From an uncultured Lachnospiraceae bacterium (lineage in GTDB: Bacteria > Bacillota > Clostridia > Lachnospirales > Lachnospiraceae): a stretch of 64,000 nt of DNA. The position numbers and the translations under genes are program-made. Below are positions 45,403 through 55,400 of the stretch, piece after piece (positions within the stretch are counted from its first letter, which is position 1; each line of letters opens with the position of its first letter). The stretch spans positions 62,001-126,000 of the forward strand of contig CANSPM010000002.1 of assembly GCA_947648875.1 (NCBI GenBank), in the 5' to 3' direction. The notes beneath the pieces were generated by a model. The model did not search any database and was not told where the DNA came from. It was given only the letters and a program-made list of their open reading frames with translations.

Positions 45403-45465
45403 GAACTAAAACTAGTCCCATTTTGATAGCTCTATTGAATACAATACTCTAAAAAGAACTAAAAC
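45403..45465 (+). promoter_or_regulatory. Repeated GAACTAAAAC operator-like motif
   Basis: GAACTAAAAC occurs at 45403-45412 and 45456-45465, 53 bases apart, the second inside a GAAC...GTTC inverted pair. They lie just ahead of the truncated XRE repressor gene, so they may be its operators. A TACAAT (45440-45445) between them could be the -10 element. Confidence 0.4.
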
Positions 45466-45488
45466 GGGTTCAGAAGTGTGGTGATGAT

Positions 45489-45614
45489 ATGGAGCAGAAA
45501 ATAAAGCAGGATGAAATATTTATCGGGCAGAATATTAGGCGCATCAGAAAAGAAAAGGGTATACGTCAGACGGAAATGGTAGCATTGATGCAGTTAGAGA
45601 ACAGCTGGAGGTAG
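45489..45614 (+). pseudogene. XRE-family repressor, truncated to the first helices
   Basis: ATG 45489 opens MEQKIKQDEIFIGQNIRR and continues with the first HTH helices (IRKEKGIRQTEMVALMQL), then ends after five more codons at TAG 45612. The recognition helix and the rest of the usual 70-residue protein are missing. The break at about 45592 joins it to relaxase sequence. Confidence 0.6.
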
Positions 45615-45764
45615 TTCGAGAATTTGTTCAGAAGAATTTTGTATCGCAAGGTATGTGCGCAGATATAGCTATTCATAATCCACCAGTAAAAAATGATAGG
45701 AATCAGGCTATTGATGCCGATGGAAATCTAATAGACAAAATACATAATGCAAATGTTAGATGTC
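45596..45764 (+). pseudogene. MobA/MobL-type relaxase, internal fragment
   Basis: In the frame of AGA at 45596 the sequence reads REQLEVVREFVQKNF and then VSQGMCADIAIHNPP, followed by a linker and DKIHNANV. This matches the relaxase region where the EFV..NFV.KGMCAD segment leads to the metal-binding histidine cluster. There is no start codon, and the catalytic histidine block breaks off at about 45764. It is fused upstream to the truncated XRE gene, so it is a deletion scar. Confidence 0.6.
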
Positions 45765-45849
45765 GGCGCCGGAGAGCGTCCGGAAGAAGTTTCCCGCAGC
45801 GGTAATATAGTTGTGGATTCCTCGCTTCTTTGATTGTCATGTAGTCCAT
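45765..45849 (-). pseudogene. Possible excisionase-like HTH N-terminus, broken
   Basis: Minus-strand ATG 45849 opens MDYMTIKEA, the usual start of small MerR/excisionase-type HTH proteins in Clostridia elements. The following sequence loses the pattern, probably by a frameshift, and ends at the relaxase fragment. Only nine residues match the pattern I know, so this is weak. The stretch 45850-46096 shows no recognisable gene. Confidence 0.25.
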
Positions 45850-46096
45850 ATTCGCACCTCAAAAATTACACAAAACACTATAAAGACATTATATGCGTCC
45901 AAGCGTCAAATATCAACAATTACTTCGCCTATAGACGATATTTTACTCGTGTTTAACTATAAATCTGGCGTTCAATAATTGTGAGCACCGGACTCATAAT
46001 TTTGTTATTTTTATAGCGCACCCCATGATTGGTTGTTCTTTTTGCGTCTTGCAGTTTCTTGACTCAATGTGGTGCTGTTCTGGGAGCATTATAAAT

Positions 46097-46333
46097 TTAT
46101 CCTCTACTCATCCTTTTTTGTGTAATCTTGAAAAATGGGGACTTTCTGTAAGGAGAGTGCAAGCTATTTGCAATGAAGGAAAGGTTGGGAATCAGCTCAC
46201 CTGACTGAATCTTCAGATACCGGTCGATGGTTCTGGGATCACAGTTATATCGCCTGGCTAATTCAGACTTATTAAACAATGAAATATCTTCCTTCGCTAA
46301 GAATGAGAAGGTGTCTTTGATGTCGTCTCGCAT
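46097..46333 (-). pseudogene. IS21-family transposase IstA, N-terminal fragment
   Basis: Minus-strand ATG 46333 opens MRDDIKDTFSFLAKEDIS, then LFNKSELARRYNCDPRTIDRYL, the HTH region of IS21-type IstA proteins (about 40 of roughly 500 residues). After YLKIQSGEL the similarity ends and the frame stops at 46097. The rest of IstA and the partner ATPase IstB are absent. It lies about 130 bases upstream of the biosynthetic cluster and points away from it. Confidence 0.7.
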
Positions 46334-46391
46334 GCGGGGTACCTCCGTAAAAAGATAATATGAATATAAACAAAAAAGATACCATTGAAAA

Positions 46392-46400
46392 TGCTATAAT
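46392..46400 (+). promoter_or_regulatory. Extended -10 promoter candidate for the biosynthetic cluster
   Basis: TG-C-TATAAT (46392-46400) is an extended -10 element. The -35 region is only A-rich (46372-46377). It leaves a leader of about 56 bases to ATG 46463, which has AAGGAG at 46451-46456. Confidence 0.5.
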
Positions 46401-46462
46401 TCCTACATTTCCGTGTCGAAACTTTATTGCATTTCGATGATATCATTTACAAGGAGTAGGCT

Positions 46463-49400
46463 ATGCAGAAAAACACGCAGAAGATTTCCATTGAGATGGT
46501 AGCAAGTTTCACATGCGATATGATGAAACCCTATATTTCGTGGTGGCTGTCAAAATATAATTGGCTGCCTTCTGTTGACGTGTTGCCTTTCGACCAGGTT
46601 CATCAGACTCTGATTGAACGAGGCTTTGACAAAACCGATAATGCCGATTTTCTTGTGCTTTTGCAAAGACTTGAGGATTATGGACGCAATGTTGAGAAAC
46701 TGTCCCAGATAAAAGAAGATATAGAATCAGGTCTGATTCAGTATAAGCAATTAATTCAAAGTTATTCCGGAAATGCCAAATTGATGATAGGTTTATTTGA
46801 CCTGTCTGACAGAGTGGAAAAATACGGTGAAGAAATACAAAATTATTTTAAAGAAGCAAATGATGAATTTGCCGCATTTCTATTTTCATTATATAATATA
46901 ATTGTTCTTGATTTCAGAAACATCAAAGATGATTATCTGATAACTCGGGAATATGACGAGCTTGCATTTAAATTGGGAGTTCTTCCCTTTACAGATGAAT
47001 ATTTGATTTCTGCAGCAACTCTTGTTTCAAGAAAGATTGTTGCGTATTCAATCGCACCTCACAAGGTGATTGTTGTTGACTGTGACAACACTTTGTGGAA
47101 GGGTGAATGTGCCAACAATACGGCAGAAATTACATCCGACTATCTTATTTTCCAGAAGTATCTTTTACAAAAGAAAAATGAAGGTTTCCTGCTTGCTATA
47201 TGCAGCAAGAATAATAGTGCCGATGTTGAGAACTTCTTTGCCGCCGGAGAAAACATTCTTAGCATGAGTGATTTTGCTGCCTGTAGAATTAACTGGGACG
47301 CAAAATCCGAGAACATCCGGAGTATGGCGACAGAACTGAATCTCGGCCTGGATTCCTTTGTGTTCTTTGATGACAGTGCCCATGAATGTCTGGAAGTAAT
47401 GAACGCGCTTCCTCAGGTACTTACTTCAAGATTCCCTTCAGACAGCAGGGCTATAGGGGATTATCTCAAACATATCTGGGCATTGGATAAAATCAATGTT
47501 ACAGCCGAGGATTCGGTGAGAACACAGTTGTATCAGCAGGAGCGTGAGAGGAAGGAGCTTTCGGTTTCTGTAATATCAATGGATGAGTATATCGAGAAGT
47601 TATCCATGAAGGTATATATTAGTCCCATTGAGGAGAAAGATACTGACCGCGTAACTCAGTTGATCAATCGAACCAATCAGTTCAACCTTAATTCGGTAAG
47701 AAAAAACAAAGAGCAGTTGCTTTCTTTCCTGGAGGGAGAAGGCAATGCAGGATATATAGTTCATTGTAAAGACCGGTATGGAGATTACGGCATATCCGGT
47801 GTAATTTTGCTGTCTGAAAATGAGGACAGCCTTGTACTTGATACATTTCTTTTAAGCTGTAGAGTACTGGGAAGAAGAGCTGAAAATGCGGTTTTATCTT
47901 ATCTTCTTTCACTTTGCGAGAAAAAAGGCTGTAAGAAACTTATAGCCGGATATGTTGACAACGGAAGAAATGTGCCGGTTAAACAGTTCTTGGAAAATGG
48001 CTTTTGGAACATGCATAAGGATTCCGATGCAAAACAGAATTACTGTGCCGGAACAGATATTGCAGATGAGGTAAAAAAGAGTCTTCTTAATATCGAAGTA
48101 CTTGAAGAGAGACCGGTTAAAGAGTCTGCCAAGGAGAAAACAGAGGCAACCTTTGAGCATATAGGTGTGGCTGTGAGTAACATAAAAGAGGCAGCAGACC
48201 TTTATGGCAATGCGGGTTTCCATGTCGGCAAAATTGTTACAGATTCTTACCAGCAGGCTTCTTTGTGTATGTGTACCAGACCGGGCTTCCCGGATATCGA
48301 GTTTATTGAGCCTACTGAAGAAAATGCATTTTTGCGTGACCTTTTGGAGGGAAATGCATTTAAACCTTATCATATTTGCCTTGCCGTAACGAATATTGAG
48401 AAAACACTGAGTGAACTGGCTCATAGGGGAATAGAGTACGTGGAAGTAAGCGCACCGAAACCGGCAGTTTTATTTGATATGGACAGAGTTATGTTCATTT
48501 TCATTGAAAATGTGGGCATAGTTGAATTCAGGGAAAGAAAGAATCTTTCTTCGGTTTCGCTTGGAACAAACGTGCAGATAAGCTATAAAACTACCGATTG
48601 CAGTCAGGCAATAAAGTTTCTGACGGTTTTGGGTCTTTTGATAAATGAGAAGACAAATAATGGTGTTGTTATGCAGGGAAGCGGCTATCCGCTTTTGGCT
48701 TTTAGTGAAACAGATACTGTTACGGAAAGATATAACATAGTAAATATCCTTTACGAATCGGCTTTCGGACTGGGAGAAGAATTCTTCGCAAATGGCACCG
48801 GCAATGCACTGAAGCAGAAACAGGCAGAAGAAAGAACCTATTATGAATGGGAAGTCCTGTATGATGCCAATGATGTAGGCAATTCCAATGTATTTCGTTT
48901 TGCTCTTGAAAACCATTCCGCAAGAAGGCTGTTGCAGGAATATTCGCAGCTACCGAAGGAGGAAGAAGAACTTACGGGCGATGTATGCTCTGGCATTTAC
49001 AAGCTTATCGGAATGATAATCGGACATGGTGAGCCGGATATAAAGAAGAATTTCGCGTCAAATGGCGGTAACTCACTACAGGCTCTGTCTCTTCTTACCA
49101 AGATAAACAGCAGGTATCATTTGGTGGCTTCTCTTGAAGATGTGCTGCTTAGTGATAGTTTGGAAGCCTTTGTCCGTAAGATTACGGGCGGAAGGGCAGA
49201 TGAGCAGACATATGATAAGGCCTGCGAAAATGAGGTGAGTTTTGAACATCTGGCGGAAGTTGAAAGGGTTCCTGTTACTGCAAGCCAGCAGCGTATGTAT
49301 ATGTATCAGGTGCTTAATCCGGAATCTACAGTCTACAACATGCCAAGGTGTTTGTATATTAACGGAACATTTCAAATCGATAGGCTACAGAAAGCGATAG

Positions 49401-52400
49401 AGCGGGTTCTGGAATGTAACAGAGGCCTGCGTCTCAACTTTGGGGCAGACGGCGTGGTTATATACCAGTATGAGAGAGATAACTATGAGTCTCCTCTTAA
49501 GGAGTACAGCTCGGACAAATCCACAGAGGAACTGATTGCGGATTTTATAAGACCCTTTAATCTTTCGGGAGAACTGTTGCTTCGTGTTGAGGTGGTACAT
49601 AAGGCTGAAGGAAGAACCTTGTTTTTGTTTGATGTCCATCACATTCTTGTTGACGGATCGTCTCTTGCATCAATCATAAATGACATATTGAGTGTATATA
49701 ACGGCAAAACGATTCACACATCAGAGTACGATATGATGGATTATGCCCTTTACACTAGTAAGACATATGGCGGGGATGAAGAATACTGGAAGAAATTATA
49801 CGGAGAGTCACTACCCGATACAGCTTTACCGGCAGACAGTAATCTGTATTCGAAGAATACCTTCAGAGGAAGGAAGAAACTGTTTACGGTAGAGAATAGT
49901 GTTACTGAAAATGTATACAATATTGCAGACAGATTGGGAGTATCGTCCAATGCGGTTTTGTTTGCGGCTTACAGTTTTCTTATTGCCAAATATACTGGTG
50001 AGGAAAGAGTAGTAATCATCGTTCCCTTCAGCGGCCGTGACAGAGTCGAAAGTGAAGATATTGTCGGTCTGATTATAGATACTGTACCTGTTTGTATTGA
50101 TATAGATTATAACCTTGAAACAGATGAATTTATTAAGTATGTCAACGGCGTGCTTGTTGAGAGCTACGTACACAGACATTTTCCCTATGAATGCTTTGGA
50201 GACGGCTCTTTCAGACTTGCATATATTATGCAGAATATGGACAGGCTGGATTTTGTATCCTCAAACATTTACTGGGATGAGTTAAAGACAGATGAGTTTA
50301 TTCTTTCTCCTATAGACTTTGAAGAGGGAAGTTCAAAATACGATATTTCCTTTGAGGTGTCTGAACATGCAGGCGAAATGAAAGTCAGCATCGAGTATTG
50401 TACAGACTTATTTGAGGAGAAAACCATTGAGAATCTGTTCGGAAGATTTGTAAAGATTTGCGCAAAAGAATGTACTTCCGAAAGTAGAAAACTAAAGGAC
50501 ATTTCCCTTGCGGGAGACATTGAGGAATGTATCCTTAAGGGAGAACAAAAGAAATATGAAATTTCCACTGTAGTGGAAGGATTGGTTGGGATTGCGGAAG
50601 CATACCCGGACAGAATTGCCGTATGTGACGCAGAGAACAGAAAGATATATAGGGAGTTGCTTGCGGGAGCTAAAAATATCGCAGCATATCTTGTTAAATC
50701 CGGAGTGAAAAAGGGTGATATAGTAGCGGTTTTGGCTGACAGAAGCGCAGAGGTTGCCGAAATGCTTTTTGGTGTAATGATGGCAGGGGCTGCTTATCTG
50801 CCTTTGTCAAAGGAATATCCGGAAAGTCGTATACGCAAGATTCTTTCTGCTTCAGGTGCAAAGCTGGTTCTGAGTGATGCAGAGGTTTTACAGGCAGATG
50901 TGCAGGAGGTTTTATACGGTGAAGCGATCGTACCGGTAACAGGAGATACAGAACTTCCGTCCCTGGATGAAAATGACAGAGCATATGTTATATATACATC
51001 CGGAACGACCGGGGAACCAAAGGGCGTTCAGATATTGCATAAGGGTATTCTCAATTATGCCATGTGGAGAATTGAGAACTACGGCCTGACACAGGAAGAT
51101 TCGGCACTTGAATTGCTGCCCATGAGCTTCGACGGCTTCTGCTCAAATTTTTATTCAACACTGTTATCGGGCGGAAAAATTGTAATGGTTGATGACAATC
51201 ACTGGCGTGATTTTGAATATGCGGGAAAAACCATCGCAGCGCAGAAAGTAACAAATATCAGTTTACTTCCAACAATGTACAGAGGCATTTTGGAAAATAA
51301 TGCAAAAGAGCAGCTTGAAAGTTTGAGACTGGTTGTTCTTGCGGGAGAAAAGACTGACAGAAATCTGATTAAGAAAAACAGACAGATGACCCCGGATGTT
51401 GTTCTTGTAAATGAGTACGGAGCTACAGAAAACACGGTTACCACAACCGCAAATATCGGAATGGATGAGACAAACTGTGATTCGGTGGGTGGTCCCATAG
51501 CCAACAATTATGTATGCGTGCTTGATCCGTTCAAAAATGTACTTCCAAGCGGAATGTGTGGCGAACTTGCCGTTTGGGGCAGGGGCCTTTCAAGCGGATA
51601 TCTTAATGACAAAGAACTTACCGATAGGAAATTCTGTCCTAACCCACAGCTTGTGAAAACAGGTGAAAGGCTCGGTAACGGTACCTTGTACAGAACCGGT
51701 GACAGAGTCAGAATCAATGTCAATAATCAGGTAATTTTTATCGGTAGAATTGACAATCAGGTTAAGTATCATGGTTTCAGAATAGAATTGTCAGAAATAG
51801 AGCAGACCGCATTAAGAATACCCGGTATAAATGCGGCGGTAGCTTTAGTGACAGATAAGGATGAAAAGCAAAAGCTTTGCTTATATATCAGTGGAGATGA
51901 TATCCCCGACAGTCGAAAACTGGAGCATTTCCTGAGGGAAAGCCTGCCACCTTATATGGTGCCTTCATATTATTCGGTAGTGAACAGCATTCCCATGACA
52001 GGAAACGGAAAGGTTGATGTTAAGAAACTTTCCGATAATGAATTGCTTTTACTTGGTTATGGGGAGAAGTCTTTACCGGAAAATGATACAGAACAGAGAC
52101 TGTGGAATATTTGCACCGCAATTCTTAATAATGATGATATTGGAATGGATATCGGATTTATGAGTGCGGGAGGACAGTCTTTGGATGTTGCCAGACTTAA
52201 GAAAGCCATTTTCGATGAGTTTGGGGTTGATCTTGAAATGAGTTTTATCTTCAGAGCAGATTCCTTAAGAAAAATTGCGAAAGCGATTGAGAAGGAAGGT
52301 ACTCATCAAAATGATGGGATTTATCATTTCGAATATGACCGTATGGTTCCGATGTCATCGGCTCAAAAGCGAATATTCTTGCTGGAGCAGATAGAGGATG

Positions 52401-55400
52401 TGGGTAAGAGTTATCATATCCCGGTTTTCTTTAAGGTAAGTGAGAGTCTGGATATCGAGAGATTGGAAAAATCGCTAACGGAAATGGTTAATAATTATGA
52501 GATTCTTAGAACAACCTTCGATTTTGTCGATGGGGAGCCGGTTCAGATAATTAACGATCCATATAAGGTTACCCTTGAGAAAACAGATTGTTTATTTGAG
52601 AAAATCGATTATGAAGCATGGTCGAAAAAATTCGAACTTACACAGTTGCCACTTTTTAGAACTGTATTGTTTGGCGACAATGTTCTTATGTTTGAGTTTC
52701 ATCATGTTATCACAGATGGTGCTTCAATAAAGATGTTTACGGAGGAGCTGGCCGAAAGATATAACGGGCAGAGTGTACAGACATCGCTATATCAGTATGC
52801 GGAGTATGTACTTAATGAAAGAGAAATTAAAAAGAATAAAGAGAAGAATAGGGAATACTGGCACGATATATTTAAAAACCTTCCCGAGGCATTAAATTAT
52901 CCCACCGATTATACAAGGAAAGAAGTTGTGGGACATGAGGGCAAATGTATTGTCTTCAAAGCAGATGAAGGACTTACAAAGCGAATTGCCGATTGTGCCG
53001 CATCAATGAATACAACAGAGTTCTCACTTTTGCTGGCAGCCTATAATGTTATGCTTTCCAAAATATCCGGTGCTGTGGATGTGGTGACGGGAATTCCCAC
53101 ACTTGGAAGAAATAATGCAATATATTCCGATATTCAGGGCATATTTATCAATGTTCTTGCCATAAGAAGCATTATTGAAGGGAAACTTAAGGTGAAGGAT
53201 TATGTGACTAAGTTTTCCGAAAACCTTATTGGCGCTTACGAGCACGAAGATTATCCCTTTGAGGAACTGGTAGACGAGCTTTCGATTTCAAAGGTTACCA
53301 ATCGCAAACCGCTTTTTGATGTGATGTTTGTAATGAGAGACTTCGACAAGATGCGGTTACCACTTGAGGATTGTAATTGTGAAGTAATAGATTATATGCC
53401 GGATGTGGCTAAGTACGATTTTACCCTCACTGTGGCTAATGACGAATGTGTCATATTTATGCTTCAGTACAATACAGACTTATTTGAAGAGTCTACGGCC
53501 TGGGGCGTGCTTGATAAATACTTAAAAGTGTTGGAGCAGATGACAGAGCATCCGGATGAGGCGCTGGAGGATATTTCAGTCATTTCAGAGGATGATGAGA
53601 AGGATATCGAGAAATACGAATTGGGAAGAAAAGTTCCCGGTGACTTTGAGTCGGTTATAGAAGCAATCTGTAGGAATGCATCGGACAGGCTCCCATTAAC
53701 GGCAGTTGTCAGTGACGGGAGAGAGATTACCTACGACGAATTACTGGCAGAAACTAAAGAAATAAAGGCCGGATTTAAGGCTTTGGGAATCGGAAGCGGT
53801 GATGTTGTTGCGATAGCAATGGAGCCCTGTGTCGAACTGATTGAATGTGCATTGGCAATTATGTGGCTTGGTGCTGCTTACCTTCCTTTGGATGTTGCCA
53901 CTCCACTCGCAAGAATCGAATATTGTGTAAAGGATTCAAAGGCAAAGATTCTTATTGCTGATGAAGATAACACCATAGAGGTCGAGGGAATCAAAACCCT
54001 TACCCTTTCGGATATTATGAAGGATGCGGACTGGAATTACAGTCTCGGGGAAAACAATCAAACAGACAGCCTTCCCGCAGGAGATGATGTCGCATACATT
54101 ATATATACTTCGGGAACAACAGGAGTCCCCAAAGGCGTTATGGTTACACAAAGCAACCTTGCCAACTATACAGGCTGGTTTATACGAGAGAACAAGCTGA
54201 ACCCGGGAGTATCATCGGCACTGCTTTCAGGATTTAATTTCGATCTGGGCTACAGCGTTGTATATCCCACACTTGCCATGGCGGGCACGTTGCATTTGCC
54301 TAAGAAGAACGATTACCTGGAAAAGAGCACTGCACTGAAATATATCAGGGAGCAGGGCATTGATTATCTGAAAATGACACCAACTCTGTTTTCATTCCTC
54401 TTTGCGGATTGCGAGGAAGAACTTGGAAAACTCAGACTGATTGTACTTGGTGGAGAAAGCCTTAATGCAGATGAAGTTAACGCATTTATGGACAGATACC
54501 CGGGAATTGAAATAATGAACCACTATGGTCCGACGGAAACTACCGTTGGAACAGTATTTAAAAAGCTTGTTCCGGGGATGTATATTATCCATAATATGAA
54601 CCCCATAATCGGAAGGCCCATAGATAACAGTGCCGTGTACATTCTTGATAAGAATGGCAAGCGTGTACCCTATGAAACTCAGGGTGAAATATGTGTAGCC
54701 GGGAAAGGCATTTCAAAGGGTTACCTTAACACTGCCGAAACCGGAAGATTTACCGGAAATCCTTACAGCAATGAATATGACAGAATTTACAAAACCGGAG
54801 ATTACGGTTACAGACTTCCAAGCGGTGAGATTGTATTTGTCGGCAGAAAAGATAAGCAGGTTAAGATTCACGGTTACAGAGTGGATATCAATGAGATAAG
54901 ACAAAATCTTCTTGAATACGAGAAGATTGACGCTGCACTGGTGGTTGTGGATGAGAGTTCCGGAATTGAGAAGCGTTTGCTCGCATTCTATATTTCCCGG
55001 GAAGATATACCTGAAAAGGAACTGAGACATTTCCTGAGACAGAGGGTTGCGGAATACATGATTCCTGTAGCATTTACAAAAGTTGATGCATTTCCTATGA
55101 ATAAAAACGGCAAGCTGGATATGGAAAAGCTGCTGAGTCTGGTATGTATCCGGGAAAATGTTACAGATGAGAAACTGAGCAATAACGAGAATATCATAAA
55201 GGATATATGGGCTGAATTGCTGGGAAGAACAGACATCATGCTTGATGATAATTTCTTCGATGTGGGAGGAAATTCAATTCTTCTGATTAAGTTACAGACA
55301 TTGCTTAAGGACAAAATCGGACTTGATTTAAGGATGGTGGAGCTTTTTGTACATCCTACAATCGGAAGGCTTGCGGCACTTATGGAGGAACAAAGTCCGG

